A stretch of DNA of 64,000 nucleotides from Rhizobium oryziradicis. GTDB lineage: Bacteria > Pseudomonadota > Alphaproteobacteria > Rhizobiales > Rhizobiaceae. The translations under genes were made by a program, and so were the position numbers. The stretch covers positions 1 to 64,000 of the forward strand of contig NZ_MKIM01000017.1 in assembly GCF_001939045.1 (NCBI RefSeq). Direction: 5' to 3'. Positions within the stretch are counted from its first letter, which is position 1; every line of letters begins with the position of its first letter. Below, in pieces: positions 31,111 through 41,201 of the stretch. The notes beneath the pieces were generated by a model that did not search any database, was not told the DNA's origin, and saw only the letters and a program-made list of their open reading frames with translations.

Positions 31111-31637
31111 GCGTCAAAACCCCAAGTATTATCGCGATACAAAAACCAACTTAAACTGCAACGACATGAGACGAACGGGATCGTTATGGATGCAATCCGG
31201 ATCGTTCACAGCCTGTCTCCCGCAGCTTTTTCGCAGTTCAAAGTTCTGGATGTGCCTTTCTTGTGCGGCGCGCGTTTGCTCCAAATGGGCAACGCACTTC
31301 CACGCAAGACGGTTTTCCAGCTAGCGGTTTGATTATGGGGTCTCTGGCTTGTCCGAACCTTAAGTTGACACGCTCGCTGCGGGTGAGAACAAGCAGGCTG
31401 GCATCATGACAACACCTCGCATCCATAGGGGTGCAAGGCGCTGACGGGCGATAAGATCGCAGATATTGATGCAACTATGTGGAGAGGACGCCTCTCCAAA
31501 GCAAAAGGAATGGGTGGCTCTTTGGTGCCTCGAGAGTCTGTCAGGTTCAAATTGAACCAGACAGACTCATCGTTCCCTTGTTTTCGTTTGTCTGTTCGGG
31601 AAAACCGGATTCCACTTTTCCCTGACAAACTCTATTG
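31111..31637. other. Intergenic region between giant gene and gsi-iaaA operon
   Basis: About 530 bases with no convincing gene. Short open frames overlap on both strands without ribosome sites. On the minus strand it should hold the promoter of the giant gene; GGGG lies about 10 bases before its ATG and an AT-rich ATCGCGATAATAC stretch is near 31125-31137. The iaaA-proximal end carries the palindromes listed separately. Confidence 0.5.
31534..31568. repeat. 35-base near-perfect palindrome
   Basis: The left arm GAGTCTGTC-A-GGTTCAA and the right arm TTGAACC-A-GACAGACTC pair around a central A at 31551, with a single mismatch pair. It could form a 17-pair cruciform or act as a dimeric operator. 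It lies between the iaaA stop and the giant gene. Confidence 0.6.
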
Positions 31638-31642
31638 TCAGG
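31587..31642. repeat. RIME-like element and overlapping stem-loop at the iaaA 3' end
   Basis: GGGAAAA (31598-31604) and TTTTCCC (31616-31622) with a CCGG centre, and outer TTTGTC/GACAAA arms, resemble the RIME elements at 2.6 kb. An overlapping stem CCTGACAA (31621-31628)/TTGTCAGG (31635-31642) covers the iaaA stop codon. It may help define the 3' end of the gsi operon message. Confidence 0.5.
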
Positions 31643-32603
31643 CCTGTGTTTCGAATATTTCGTCATGGGTGGCGACAAACATCCGCCCATTTGTGTCAAT
31701 CCAGCCGCGAAACATGCCTGCGGTGTTGTAAGGCGCGGTGATTGAACCATCGGCACCAACGGCCACAAGACCGGCCCCAATGTCATGTGGGGCGAGATCG
31801 GTGAAGACGACGTGCTGGCAGGCATCGGTCAGGCTCTCACCCAGATAACGCATCCGACTGGCGATTTCATGGCCCACGGCATGGCGGATGAAGAATTCAC
31901 CTTTGCCGGTGCCAGACAGTGCTACAACGCCATCACTGGCATAGGTTCCGGCACCAATAACGGCAGAATCGCCAATGCGGCCGGCGGGCTTGTTGTTGAA
32001 ACCGCCGGTGGACGTGGCGGCGGCCAGATGGCCCTGAGCGTCGAGGGCTACAGCCCCTACGGTGCCATGCTTTTCAGCCTCGCTGGCTTTTGCGTCCGTG
32101 CCTGCTTTGGCGTGTTCTTTCAGAGAAGCCAATGCTTTTATGCGCCGTTCGGTGGTGAAATAGGCCTGCTCCACCATCGAAAGCCCGGCCTTTTTGGCAA
32201 AGGCATCGGCAGCAGCGCCGCCCAGCATCACGGTTTCACCGCTGTGCATCAGGGCGCGGGCGGCGGTGATGGGGTTGCGGATCGCGCGTGTCATCGCCAC
32301 CGCTCCGGCCTCTCCGGTGCTGCCATCCATAATGGAGGCGTCCAACTCATGCACGCCATCGGTGTTGAGGGCGGCACCATGGCCCGCGTTGAAATGCTCG
32401 GAATTTTCCATGACCACCACAGCGGCTTCCACGGCATCAAGTGCCGAGCCACCCTGCATGAGTAAGGCCCAACCGGCCTTTAACGCCCGCGTCAGGTCGG
32501 CGCGGGCGGCTTCCCAGTCGCTTTCCGGCATGTCCGCCTTGTTCATCACGCCGCACCCGCCGTGAATGGCCAAGGCAATCGGATTTTGCTGAGCGTTTTT
32601 CAT
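31638..32603 (-). CDS. iaaA: Isoaspartyl peptidase / plant-type L-asparaginase
   Basis: 321 residues, the same length I recall for E. coli IaaA. It is an Ntn-hydrolase made as a precursor and cleaved before the nucleophile threonine in KHGTVGAVALD (T181). Other landmarks: LAIHGGCGV, NAGHGAALNTDGVHELDAS, GRIGDSAVIGAGTYA and SGTGKGEFFIR. It hydrolyses beta-aspartyl (isoaspartyl) dipeptides and asparagine. It is the last gene of an operon with a glutathione-type importer; in E. coli iaaA also sits with gsiABCD. It may process imported peptides. Confidence 0.94.
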   Translation of the reverse strand: MKNAQQNPIALAIHGGCGVMNKADMPESDWEAARADLTRALKAGWALLMQGGSALDAVEAAVVVMENSEHFNAGHGAALNTDGVHELDASIMDGSTGEAGAVAMTRAIRNPITAARALMHSGETVMLGGAAADAFAKKAGLSMVEQAYFTTERRIKALASLKEHAKAGTDAKASEAEKHGTVGAVALDAQGHLAAATSTGGFNNKPAGRIGDSAVIGAGTYASDGVVALSGTGKGEFFIRHAVGHEIASRMRYLGESLTDACQHVVFTDLAPHDIGAGLVAVGADGSITAPYNTAGMFRGWIDTNGRMFVATHDEIFETQA

Positions 32604-32627
32604 AGATGCCTCAAATGAGTTTGGATG

Positions 32628-33446
32628 TTATCGCAGCATTGTCGACATGGCCGAGAGAGAGTTGATCATGCGCACGGCATGTTCAACCTTTGGCGCTTCA
32701 AACGAAATGCGGTTGCCGCCAATGCGGGAAAGCGTTGGCCATTGGCAAAACAGATCGGCAAGTCTGGTGGATTGGGTTTCGATCTCTACAGAGATGGGAC
32801 CAGTCAAGGTAAACACGGGCGTTTGGCGGGTTGCGCCAACGGCAATCCGTACCCCTTCGCGAATGGCTTGGCACGATTGCTCGGGCGACAGGCTGACGCC
32901 GCAGATCGCACCACCCGCTTTTTTGGTTTCGACAAAGGTGGTCTTGGGAAAGAGATCTTTGTTTTCGTCAATGAACACATCATCGCCGCTGGCCATGATC
33001 ACCGGCACACCATATTCACCGGCAAGCGCGCCATAAATGCCCGCTTCACCCAGTTCCTGGCCATTGAGGAAGATGCGCGAAAAGGCAAAGCTGTTGATGG
33101 TATGGGCCAATATGCCATAGCCCTGACCGCGCGAATGATAGCCAATCAGGCAAACCCCATCGACACCCAGTTCAACGCCGGACATCATGCTGAGATAGCG
33201 CGGCTTGCCCTGAATGGCGCGGGCGCGTTTATCAAGGAGATCAGGCGGCATATTGCGAAACGAGCCGTGGGAATCGTTGACGAAAACCTCGGTTGCACCG
33301 GCGTCAAAGGCCCCGGCAATGGCGGCATTGGCTTCATGGGTCATCAAAAGGCGGGCACGTTCATATTCACCATTGCCAGCACGCACCTGATCAGTGTGAT
33401 AGACGCCAGCCACGCCTTCAATGTCGACAGACAGAAGAATTTTCAT
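32628..33446 (-). CDS. dppA: D-aminopeptidase, M55 family (DppA-type)
   Basis: 272 residues. Zinc ligands of the B. subtilis DppA type are in register: D8 and E10 in SVDIEGVAGV, H60 in FVNDSHGSF, H104 in LIGYHSRG, a glutamate in NGQELGEAG (E134), and the catalytic H115. M55 enzymes release N-terminal D-residues, typically D-Ala from short peptides, as decamers. It sits 35 bases after gsiD with a GGAGAAATCC ribosome site. A role on imported cell-wall or gamma-linked peptides is inference. Confidence 0.92.
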   Translation of the reverse strand: MKILLSVDIEGVAGVYHTDQVRAGNGEYERARLLMTHEANAAIAGAFDAGATEVFVNDSHGSFRNMPPDLLDKRARAIQGKPRYLSMMSGVELGVDGVCLIGYHSRGQGYGILAHTINSFAFSRIFLNGQELGEAGIYGALAGEYGVPVIMASGDDVFIDENKDLFPKTTFVETKKAGGAICGVSLSPEQSCQAIREGVRIAVGATRQTPVFTLTGPISVEIETQSTRLADLFCQWPTLSRIGGNRISFEAPKVEHAVRMINSLSAMSTMLR

Positions 33447-33481
33447 GGATTTCTCCGAGATGTAAAAAGAACGAACGGCAA

Positions 33482-34384
33482 TTATTTTCGGTCGATTTTC
33501 GGATCAATCGCATCGCGAAGACCATCGCCCAAAAGGTTAAAGGCCAAAACGGTGACAAAGATCGCAAGGCTTGGAAACAGTGCCACATGCGGTGCATTGA
33601 CCATATCGGCGCGGGCATCATTGAGCATGGCACCCCACTCTGGCGTTGGCGGCTGCGCACCCAGACCCAGAAAGGAAAGGCTGGCGGCGGTGATGATGGA
33701 GGTGCCAAGCCGCATGGTGAAATAGACCACGATGGAGGAAAAGGCACCGGGCAGAATGTGGCGAAACAGAATGATGAAATCGGAAGCGCCCACACTTCTG
33801 GCGGCCTCGATATAGGTCATGTTCTTGAGCACAAGCGTGCTGCCGCGCACCAGACGCGCGAAAGCCGGAACCGAAAAGACGGCAACGGCAGCCACAACAT
33901 TGACCATGGAACTACCCAGAATGGCAACGATGCCCAAAGCCAGCAAAATACCGGGAAAGGCAAACAGAACATCGCAAATGCGCATGACGATGCGATCCCA
34001 CCAGCCTTCATAATAGCCAGCCAGAAGCCCGAAGATGGTGCCGACCAGCCCGCCCAAGGTGACAGAGAGAAGGCCGGTGGCCAGCGAGATGCGCGCTCCC
34101 ATCAGAATGCGGCTGAAAATATCGCGGCCCAGTGGATCAACACCAAACCAATGGGTCAGCGAAGGGCCAGCGTTGATCATGTCATAGTCAAAGAAATTCT
34201 CGGCATCAAAGGGCACGATATAAGGAGCGGCGATGGCCAGAACCATCAACAGCACAATGAAGGCCAAGGCTGCGAGGGCGACGGGTTGGCGCTTGAACTT
34301 GCGCCAGAACTCGCTCCACGGCGTGCGGACGGCGTGATTTGCCTCGGGAATGACGGCAATGGGGGCAGATTGGATGTCGCTCAT
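33482..34384 (-). CDS. gsiD: Glutathione/peptide ABC importer permease
   Basis: 300 residues from the ATG at 34384, which is five bases after the gsiC stop; a longer frame overlapping gsiC is rejected. It has the N-terminal segment and five-helix core of DppC-type permeases, with [19 protein letters not shown], and [20 protein letters not shown], the EAA loop. The C-terminal [18 protein letters not shown] is typical. It pairs with GsiC in the inner membrane. Confidence 0.92.
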   Translation of the reverse strand: MSDIQSAPIAVIPEANHAVRTPWSEFWRKFKRQPVALAALAFIVLLMVLAIAAPYIVPFDAENFFDYDMINAGPSLTHWFGVDPLGRDIFSRILMGARISLATGLLSVTLGGLVGTIFGLLAGYYEGWWDRIVMRICDVLFAFPGILLALGIVAILGSSMVNVVAAVAVFSVPAFARLVRGSTLVLKNMTYIEAARSVGASDFIILFRHILPGAFSSIVVYFTMRLGTSIITAASLSFLGLGAQPPTPEWGAMLNDARADMVNAPHVALFPSLAIFVTVLAFNLLGDGLRDAIDPKIDRK

Positions 34385-34391
34385 GGCCTGC

Positions 34392-35312
34392 TCATTTATA
34401 ACGGATTGTAGGATTGATGACGCCGTAGAGCAGGTCCACGACAAGATTGATCAGGATGAATTCCAGCGAGAACATCAAAACCAGAGCCTGAATGACGGGG
34501 TAATCGCGCTGGGTAACAGCATCGACCAGTAGGCGGCCAACACCCGGCCAGTTGAACACCGCTTCGACCACAATGGAGCCACCAAGCAAAAAGCCAAATT
34601 GCAGACCCATCATGGTGACAATCGGGATCAATGCGTTGCGCAGGCAATGCTTGGCAATGACCACCTTTTCATTCAGCCCCTTGGCGCGGGCGGTGCGGAC
34701 AAAATCTTCCTGAATGACATCAACGAAAGCAGCGCGGGTAAAGCGCGCCATAACGGCTGCGACCCCCGCACCCAGGGTCAGCGATGGCAAAATGTAATGC
34801 TTCCAGCTGTCAGCGCCCACGGTCGGCAGCCATCCGAGCCAGACAGAGAAAATCTGCATGAGCAACATGCCCAAAGCAAACGCCGGAAAAGAAATGCCGG
34901 AGACGGCCAGTGTCATGCCCAAGCGGTCTGGCCATTGATTGCGAAAAACAGCCGAGAGAATGCCGATGCCCATGCCAAATGTGACCGACCAGAGCATGCT
35001 GGTCAGGGTCAGCAGCATAGTGGGCATGAACCGCTCGCCGATTTCAACCGAGACGGGGCGATGCGTGCGCATGGAAACACCCAGATCACCGTGCAACATG
35101 CGGGTAAAATAGCTCACGAATTGCTCGGGCAGGGGCTTGTCGAGGCCCAGTTCGCTGCGCACCAGTGCCACAGTCTGCTCATCGGCATCCTGGCCTGCGG
35201 CAAGGCGAGCCGGATCGCCCGGCAGCATATGCACGAACAGGAAAACCAGCACGGCAACGATGAGAAGTGTTGGCAGGAGGCCAAAGACGCGCTTTAGAAA
35301 ATAATTGAACAT
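34392..35312 (-). CDS. gsiC: Glutathione/peptide ABC importer permease
   Basis: 306 residues, the E. coli GsiC length as I recall it. It starts [20 protein letters not shown], with [10 protein letters not shown], and the EAA-type motif [20 protein letters not shown], then [16 protein letters not shown], all typical of DppB/GsiC. About six membrane segments. A strong GC stem-loop separates it from gsiB. Confidence 0.92.
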   Translation of the reverse strand: MFNYFLKRVFGLLPTLLIVAVLVFLFVHMLPGDPARLAAGQDADEQTVALVRSELGLDKPLPEQFVSYFTRMLHGDLGVSMRTHRPVSVEIGERFMPTMLLTLTSMLWSVTFGMGIGILSAVFRNQWPDRLGMTLAVSGISFPAFALGMLLMQIFSVWLGWLPTVGADSWKHYILPSLTLGAGVAAVMARFTRAAFVDVIQEDFVRTARAKGLNEKVVIAKHCLRNALIPIVTMMGLQFGFLLGGSIVVEAVFNWPGVGRLLVDAVTQRDYPVIQALVLMFSLEFILINLVVDLLYGVINPTIRYK

Positions 35313-35350
35313 GGCAACAGCCGCAATAAGCCTTCAGGATGGTGATGAGG

Positions 35351-35377
35351 TGCCCCGGCGCAGGTCGCGCCGGGGCA
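35351..35377 (-). other. GC-rich intercistronic stem-loop after gsiB
   Basis: TGCCCCGGCGC (35351-35361), a 5-base loop and GCGCCGGGGCA (35367-35377) make a perfect 11-base stem between gsiB and gsiC. No T-tract follows on the minus strand, so mRNA 3'-end protection of the gsiB message is more likely than termination. Confidence 0.6.
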
Positions 35378-35391
35378 TATTTCAGAAACGA

Positions 35392-36945
35392 TTATTGGCT
35401 GACCGCAATATCAGACGTATCGATATTGCCGTCTGGCATGACATAGACGCCGCTCAAGCGCTTGGCGGATGCCGAGACGTTCTTTTCGACCACCAGCGGT
35501 GCCCAAGGCAGATCCTTCATGATCTGCTCTTGTGCATCGGCATAGAGCGTCTTTTTCTCATCGTCCTTGGTGCTCTTCATCGCCTTGGCAATCAGATCAT
35601 CCACGGTCTTGTTGCTGTAATAGGCCGTGTTGTTCAGCTTTGGCGGCCATGCCTCGGTGGCCAGCAGCGGGCGCAAGGCCCAGTCGGCTTCACCGGTCGA
35701 AGAAGACCAGCCTGCATAATACATGCGGACCTGTGCGGTCTTTGGATCAGGCGCTGTCTGCACCCACTCGGTGCGCTGGCCCGGCTCTAGCGCCTGAAGC
35801 TTCAGCTTGATACCAACCTGTTGCAACTGTTGCTGGACAAATTGGATGCTCTTTTGCGCCGTTGTGGTGGTGTAGGCGCTCCAAAGCGTTGATTCAAAAC
35901 CGTTCGGATAACCGGCTTCCTTGAGCAATTCGCGCGCTTTGGCTGGATCATAGGGCCATGCTGGCAATTTATGGGCATAGAGCACGCCTTCCGGCACAAT
36001 GCCTTCGGCAGGCTTGGCAAAGCCGCTGAAGGCCACCTTCGCCAGCGCTTCCTTGTTGATCGCGTAGTTGATGGCCTGGCGCACACGCAGATCATCATAG
36101 GGCTTTTGCAGCATGTTGAAGCTCAAATAGCGCTCGATGATCGATGGGGAGACGGTGACATTGAGCTTGTCGTTCTTCTCCAGCGTTGCAACCTGCTCAT
36201 AGGGCATTGGGTAGGCAAAATCAGCTTCGCCGGTCTGCAACATGGCGGCACGGGTGTTGTTATCTGTCACGGGCTTCCAGGTGATGTCATCAACCTTGGG
36301 AAAGCCTTTACGCCAGTAGCCGTCAAACTTCTTGACCTTGACGAAATCGGTCTGCTTCCATTCGACAAATTCAAACGGGCCGGTGCCGACGGGATGGAAG
36401 GCGATTTCCTTGTTGCCCCATTTGGTCAGGGCGGCAGGCGAAATCATCGCAGCAGAGGCATGCGCCAGCGAATTGATGAAGGGGCCGAACGGCTGCTTCA
36501 GCGTGATGCGCACTTCTGACGGGGAAACAACCTCGACCTTGTCGATCTGGTTGAACTGGTTGAAGCGGGCAAGCTTGTTTTCGGGGTTGCGAACGCGATC
36601 AAGATTGACCTTCACGGCATCTGCATTGAAATCGGTACCGTCTTGAAATTTCACGCCTTCGCGCAGCTTGATGTCATAGACCAGACCATCATCAGACACG
36701 CTATAGCCGGTTGCCAGCACGGGCTGCACTTTCAAATCCTTGTCGAAGCCAAACAGGCCCTCGTAGAAAGACTTGGTCACAGCGGTGGTCAGCGTGGTGT
36801 TGGTGTTATAGGGGTCGAGCGTTTCTGCCTGTCCACCCAGAGCCAGAACCACATGGCTGGCCGCAAACGTCTGGCCTGCGCCCAATGATAGAAATCCCGC
36901 AAGCGCTGTGGCAAGGGCGAGCCTGGAAGAGAACCTGTGCGTCAT
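35392..36945 (-). CDS. gsiB: Glutathione-binding periplasmic protein
   Basis: 517 residues from the ATG at 36945 (AGGAGA six bases upstream); a TTG one codon earlier is not used. Signal peptide to about residue 29 (AGQTFAASH). The family-5 receptor sequence is close, from memory, to E. coli Gsi[83 protein letters not shown] and [13 protein letters not shown]. It should bind glutathione or related peptides and deliver them to GsiCD-GsiA. The assignment by sequence and gene order is strong; the ligand is inferred. Confidence 0.9.
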   Translation of the reverse strand: MTHRFSSRLALATALAGFLSLGAGQTFAASHVVLALGGQAETLDPYNTNTTLTTAVTKSFYEGLFGFDKDLKVQPVLATGYSVSDDGLVYDIKLREGVKFQDGTDFNADAVKVNLDRVRNPENKLARFNQFNQIDKVEVVSPSEVRITLKQPFGPFINSLAHASAAMISPAALTKWGNKEIAFHPVGTGPFEFVEWKQTDFVKVKKFDGYWRKGFPKVDDITWKPVTDNNTRAAMLQTGEADFAYPMPYEQVATLEKNDKLNVTVSPSIIERYLSFNMLQKPYDDLRVRQAINYAINKEALAKVAFSGFAKPAEGIVPEGVLYAHKLPAWPYDPAKARELLKEAGYPNGFESTLWSAYTTTTAQKSIQFVQQQLQQVGIKLKLQALEPGQRTEWVQTAPDPKTAQVRMYYAGWSSSTGEADWALRPLLATEAWPPKLNNTAYYSNKTVDDLIAKAMKSTKDDEKKTLYADAQEQIMKDLPWAPLVVEKNVSASAKRLSGVYVMPDGNIDTSDIAVSQ

Positions 36946-36987
36946 CAATATCTCCTGTTCTGGTGGTCTGGATGGGTAAGTGTAGAA

Positions 36988-38868
36988 TTACATTTTGAAC
37001 ACGCCAACGGCGTGCCTTGCCACGAAATGGCCGGGCGAAACTTCGTGCAGTGCCTCAACAACCGGCTCATCGCCTTTTTTGCGCACGGGGCTTGGCAGAT
37101 CTTCCACGGCAAATTCACGCTTGAGATGGCGGCGGGCCGGATCGGCGATTGGCACAGCCGCCATCAGCTTTTTGGTGTAAGGATGCTGCGGATTTTCAAA
37201 GATGGCGCGGCGCGGACCAATTTCGACAATCTGGCCCAGATACATCACTGCGACGCGATGACTGACGCGCTCGACCACAGCCATGTCATGGCTGATGAAG
37301 AGGTAGGAAATGCCAAGATCGCGCTGCAATTCCAACAACAGATTGACGATCTGCGCCTGAATGGACACATCCAGCGCCGAGACCGATTCATCGGCCACCA
37401 CCACTTTGGGATTGAGCGCAAGGGCCCGGGCAATGGCGACGCGCTGACGCTGACCGCCGGAAAATTCATGCGGATAACGCTCAGCGTGGGCGGCCGTCAG
37501 CCCCACCCGTTCCAGCAGCCATGCCACGCGCTTGCGTGCTTCTTCGCCCTTGGCAATGCCGTGGATCAGCAGTGGTTCCATAATGGAAAAACCAACCGTG
37601 AGGCGCGGATCGAGCGAGGCGAAAGGATCTTGAAACACCAGCTGAATATTGCGGCGCAGGCCGCGCAATTCGGTTGCGGGCAGGTCCAGCACATTGCGGC
37701 CATCAAATTCGACATTGCCGCTCTGGCTATCGACCAGACGCAGCAAGGAACGGCCGGTGGTGGATTTGCCACAACCCGATTCTCCCACCAGCGCCAATGT
37801 CTCGCCGGGATAAAGATCAAAACTGACCTTTTCGACGGCATGCACATAACGATCAATTCGATTGAGAAAGCCACGGCGAACCGGAAAACGGGTGACAAGA
37901 TCCCGCACTTTCAAAATCGGCGGCAGATCAAAGCGGGCTGGCGGTTGCTCAGCGGTCACAGTTGTTGCATCTGCTCCGACCAGATCAAAGGCGCGTGGTC
38001 CTTCGGTGCCTGCCATGGCTCCAAGGCGCGGCACTGCGGCCAGAAGGGCTTTGGTGTAGGGGTGTTTCGGCTGTTCAAACACCTCTTTGGAAGCACCGTG
38101 CTCGACCTTTTCGCCCTGGCACATCACCAGAACCCGATCAGCAATTTCGGCCACCACGCCCATATCATGGGTGATAAACAGCACGCCCATGTTCATGTCA
38201 TCTTGCAACTGACGGATCATTTGCAAAATTTGCGCCTGCACCGTCACATCAAGCGCGGTCGTTGGCTCATCAGCAATCAACAGCGAGGGGCGGCAGGCCA
38301 GCGCCATGGCAATCATCACCCGCTGGCGCATGCCGCCGGACAATTGATGCGGAAAGCGGCCAAACACATGGTTTGCCTCGGGAATACGCACCAGATCCAG
38401 CATGCGCAAGGCTTCGGCCTTGGCCGCCCCATCGCTCATGTTCTGGTGCAGGCGAAGGGATTCGGCAATCTGTTCGCCTGCGGTAAACACCGGGTTGAGC
38501 GATGTCATTGGCTCTTGAAAAATCATGGCAATATCAGCGCCGCGGATATTGCGCATGGTTGGCGCATTCGCCGTTGCCAGATCCAGCACCGGGCCTTTTG
38601 CCGGGCGAAACAGCATCGAGCCGCTGTCGATCCGCCCGCCACCATGCTCGATGAGGCGCATCAACGCGAGAGATGTCACGGACTTGCCGGAACCGGATTC
38701 ACCGACAATCGCCAGAGTTTCACCACGACCCACGTCAAAACTGACATTGCGCACGGCGCGAACCCGCCCTTCGGATGTGGCAAAGGACACCGTCAAATCA
38801 TCGACCGCCAAGACCTGATTGTCCAGCAGAGAGGGAGCGGCGTGAAGCAAAGAAGCGGGAGAGGTCAT
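36988..38868 (-). CDS. gsiA: Glutathione importer dual ATPase
   Basis: 626 residues carrying two ABC domains in one chain, as in GsiA (E. coli about 623 residues). First domain: Walker A GESGSGKS, signature [12 protein letters not shown], Walker [13 protein letters not shown]. Second: Walker A GESGCGKS, signature [12 protein letters not shown], Walker [13 protein letters not shown]. Oligopeptide-type C-terminal extensions ([26 protein letters not shown]) follow each domain. It powers import through GsiCD. It is the first structural gene after rpiR, 37 bases downstream. Confidence 0.93.
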   Translation of the reverse strand: MTSPASLLHAAPSLLDNQVLAVDDLTVSFATSEGRVRAVRNVSFDVGRGETLAIVGESGSGKSVTSLALMRLIEHGGGRIDSGSMLFRPAKGPVLDLATANAPTMRNIRGADIAMIFQEPMTSLNPVFTAGEQIAESLRLHQNMSDGAAKAEALRMLDLVRIPEANHVFGRFPHQLSGGMRQRVMIAMALACRPSLLIADEPTTALDVTVQAQILQMIRQLQDDMNMGVLFITHDMGVVAEIADRVLVMCQGEKVEHGASKEVFEQPKHPYTKALLAAVPRLGAMAGTEGPRAFDLVGADATTVTAEQPPARFDLPPILKVRDLVTRFPVRRGFLNRIDRYVHAVEKVSFDLYPGETLALVGESGCGKSTTGRSLLRLVDSQSGNVEFDGRNVLDLPATELRGLRRNIQLVFQDPFASLDPRLTVGFSIMEPLLIHGIAKGEEARKRVAWLLERVGLTAAHAERYPHEFSGGQRQRVAIARALALNPKVVVADESVSALDVSIQAQIVNLLLELQRDLGISYLFISHDMAVVERVSHRVAVMYLGQIVEIGPRRAIFENPQHPYTKKLMAAVPIADPARRHLKREFAVEDLPSPVRKKGDEPVVEALHEVSPGHFVARHAVGVFKM

Positions 38869-38905
38869 GGGCGATACGCTCAGTCAGAAATTGGCAGAGA
38901 AGAGA

Positions 38906-39844
38906 TCAGCTAAGATCGGCGTCATCGTCTGGGATGTCATCGATCAAGGCGGGCTTGGCAGAGGCTCGAAAGGCGTTTGAATGCCCTCCATGCAAATAGG
39001 GAAGCACGGTATCGGCAAGCTCTGTTGCCGCTTGCATGGAGCGGCCTGATGCATGGGCAACGGCTGCCGTCAACGCCTCGATCAGTGCCAGAGCACTCGC
39101 CTCGCAATTGGCAAAATGCGCACTTTCCACATGGGCAAACAGCGTCATGGTGGCGTGGGCAACCAGCGGCGAGCTGGCATTGTCGGTGAGGGCCAGCACG
39201 TGCGCGCCCGCATCAGCCATGCGCTTTGACAGGGTGATTGTGTCGGCCATATAGCGCGGAAAGGCGATTGCCACGACCAGATCACCGGGCTTTATGCCAC
39301 GCAGCGACCGGGCTGCGAAAGAGGCACCTTCAATATTGGCCAGCAGCCGCACATCATCACAAAACAGATCGAGCCGCCGTAGCAGCAGGCCGCCGTGCCA
39401 TGCGCTGCTGCCAAGCCCGATAATATAGATGCGCCGTGCAGACAAAATGGCATCAACCGCCTGCGCCAAAACATCAAAGTCCAGTGCCTGGCGGGTGCGC
39501 TCCACATTGCGCGCCATGGTCGCCAGCGTGTCGGCAAACACGTCGGCGGGGCGAATGGATTGCTGCGGCTTTGCACGTAACTTTTCTACCGGTGCCAATG
39601 CCGACTCATAGCCGAGCACCAGATCGGCGCGAAATTGTGCATAGCCCGAAAAGCCAAGTGCGCGGGCAAACCGATTGACCGTCGGCACGGACACCCCAAC
39701 AATTTCAGCAAGATCTTCAGCCGGCATGGCGGCGACCCGCAAAGGGTAATCCAGCACATAATCCGCGATCTGCCGATGGGCAGGCGACAGCGTGGCGTGA
39801 ATTATCCGCTGGGAAATCGACATGCGGTCTTGGGATGACGTCAT
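38906..39844 (-). CDS. RpiR/MurR-family transcriptional regulator with SIS domain
   Basis: 312 residues (305 if the ATG at 39823 is used). The N-terminal helix-turn-helix has AEDLAEIVGVSVPTVNRFAR and ALGFSGYAQFRADL; the C-terminal SIS domain (about 120-260) has ARRIYIIGLGSSAWHGGLL and GDLVVAIAFPRYMADTITLS. SIS domains usually sense phosphosugars, but relatives control peptide and amino-acid genes. It is the promoter-proximal gene of the gsi operon and lies just downstream of a long inverted repeat, a likely autoregulatory operator. Confidence 0.9.
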   Translation of the reverse strand: MTSSQDRMSISQRIIHATLSPAHRQIADYVLDYPLRVAAMPAEDLAEIVGVSVPTVNRFARALGFSGYAQFRADLVLGYESALAPVEKLRAKPQQSIRPADVFADTLATMARNVERTRQALDFDVLAQAVDAILSARRIYIIGLGSSAWHGGLLLRRLDLFCDDVRLLANIEGASFAARSLRGIKPGDLVVAIAFPRYMADTITLSKRMADAGAHVLALTDNASSPLVAHATMTLFAHVESAHFANCEASALALIEALTAAVAHASGRSMQAATELADTVLPYLHGGHSNAFRASAKPALIDDIPDDDADLS

Positions 39845-40142
39845 GGATGCGCCTCGGGCTGAAGGTGTGAGACTTGATTTAAAAATATCATGGCGAAACC
39901 AGTATAGATATTTTTAGATCAATCAAGGGGAATGTGCGCGCTTTCTGTGCATTCAAAGTGGTTGCGATTTTTTTGTGCGATGCGATAGGAAATGCTGCGG
40001 CAAAGCGAAGGAAAAGATTAAAAATAACGCATGTTGCAGTGCAGCACATATAATACTACTAATGCCCTTTACACGGTTTTCAAATCTGCTTATGAATACT
40101 GAAGATGCCATTGGAGGTGGTGTCTTTTTTGGGAGGGTTTCA
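39845..40142. promoter_or_regulatory. Divergent control region between rpiR-gsi and ytf operons, with long inverted repeat
   Basis: About 300 bases without a gene. TAAAAATATC (39880-39889) and GATATTTTTA (39907-39916) form a perfect 10-base inverted repeat with a 17-base spacer; extended to 14 bases per arm it has one mismatch. It begins 36 bases upstream of the rpiR start and is a plausible RpiR operator or overlaps the -35/-10 region. The ytfQ side has GGGAGGG (40130-40136) as ribosome site. Confidence 0.55.
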
Positions 40143-41105
40143 ATGAATATGATCTGCAAACTCGCGCTTGGCGTGAGCATGATGGCGCTTACCTGCTCGA
40201 CAGCAATGGCGGCAAATCTGACGGTTGGTTTTTCGCAAATCGGTTCAGAGTCCGGTTGGCGCGCGGCTGAAACTTCGGTCACCAAAATGGAGGCTGAAAA
40301 GCGCGGTATCACTTTGAAGTTTGCCGACGCGCAGCAAAAGCAGGAAAACCAGATCAAGGCCATCCGTGGCTTTATCGCGCAAGGTGTTGACGCGATTTTG
40401 GTGGCTCCTGTTGTGGCCACCGGCTGGGAAGCGGTGTTGAATGAAGCCAAGGAAGCGAAAATTCCGGTCATTCTTCTCGACCGCGGCATCGATGCGCCGC
40501 AGGATCTTTACCTGACATCGGTTGCATCCGATCAGGTCAAGGAAGGCCGTGTTGCGGGTGACTGGCTGGTCAAGGCGGTTGGCGACAAGGCCTGCAAAGT
40601 GGTCGAGTTGCAGGGCACGGTTGGCTCAACGCCTGCCATTAACCGCAAGAAGGGCTTTGAAGAAGCCATTGCCAAACACCCCAACATCACCATTGTGCGC
40701 AGCCAGACAGGCGATTTCACCCGCGCCAAGGGCAAGGAAGTGATGGAAGGCTTCTTGAAGGCCGAAAATGGCGGCAAGGACATTTGCGCCATGTATGCCC
40801 ACAACGACGATATGGCCGTGGGTGGCATTCAGGCGATCAAGGATGCTGGCCTGAAGCCAGGCAAGGACATCAAGGTGGTTTCCATTGATGGCGTGCCGGA
40901 TATTTTCTCGGCCATGGCCGCAGGTGAAGCCAACGCGAGCGTTGAATTGACACCAAACATGGCAGGTCCAGCCTTTGACGCGCTTGCTGCCTATCTCAAG
41001 GACGGCAAAAAGCCTGAGAAGTTCATCATCACCGAGTCCAAGCTCTACACCCCTGCGGATGATCCAAAGGGCGAATATGAGCGCCGCAAGGGCCTCGGCT
41101 ACTAA
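40143..41105 (+). CDS. ytfQ: Galactofuranose-type sugar ABC receptor
   Basis: 320 residues from the ATG at 40143 (GGGAGGG upstream); the open frame extends further upstream without support. Signal peptide ends near TAMAANLTVG. The mature protein has VGFSQIGSESGWRAAET, FADAQQKQENQIKAIRGFI, PVILLDRGID and MYAHNDDMAVGGIQAIKDAG, close to E. coli YtfQ, which binds galactofuranose. It is the first gene of ytfQRT-yjfF and is followed by an intrinsic terminator, so it is probably made in excess. Confidence 0.92.
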   Translation: MNMICKLALGVSMMALTCSTAMAANLTVGFSQIGSESGWRAAETSVTKMEAEKRGITLKFADAQQKQENQIKAIRGFIAQGVDAILVAPVVATGWEAVLNEAKEAKIPVILLDRGIDAPQDLYLTSVASDQVKEGRVAGDWLVKAVGDKACKVVELQGTVGSTPAINRKKGFEEAIAKHPNITIVRSQTGDFTRAKGKEVMEGFLKAENGGKDICAMYAHNDDMAVGGIQAIKDAGLKPGKDIKVVSIDGVPDIFSAMAAGEANASVELTPNMAGPAFDALAAYLKDGKKPEKFIITESKLYTPADDPKGEYERRKGLGY

Positions 41106-41120
41106 GTGTTTCGAAAAAGA

Positions 41121-41151
41121 CCGCGCTGGAACACCAGCGCGGTTATTTTTT
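41121..41151 (+). terminator. Intrinsic terminator/attenuator after ytfQ
   Basis: CCGCGCTGG (41121-41129), AACA loop, CCAGCGCGG (41134-41142), then TTATTTTTT. The stem is perfect and the T-tract strong. It lies 16 bases after the ytfQ stop and upstream of ytfR, so only readthrough reaches the ATPase and permease genes. Confidence 0.85.
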
Positions 41152-41201
41152 CAGGATGCTTCCTTAAGATGCAGGATGTCTCCTTAAGATTGAGTGGCGA
41201 G

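Noticed and set aside
22322..31324. Many plus-strand open frames of 60-262 codons opposite the giant gene
   Set aside because: They are a by-product of the 24-base coding repeat, which keeps several frames free of stops; they lack ribosome sites and family motifs.
36937..38913. 658-codon plus-strand open frame opposite gsiA
   Set aside because: gsiA on the other strand has complete ABC motifs in both halves; the antisense frame has none and looks like codon-bias shadow.
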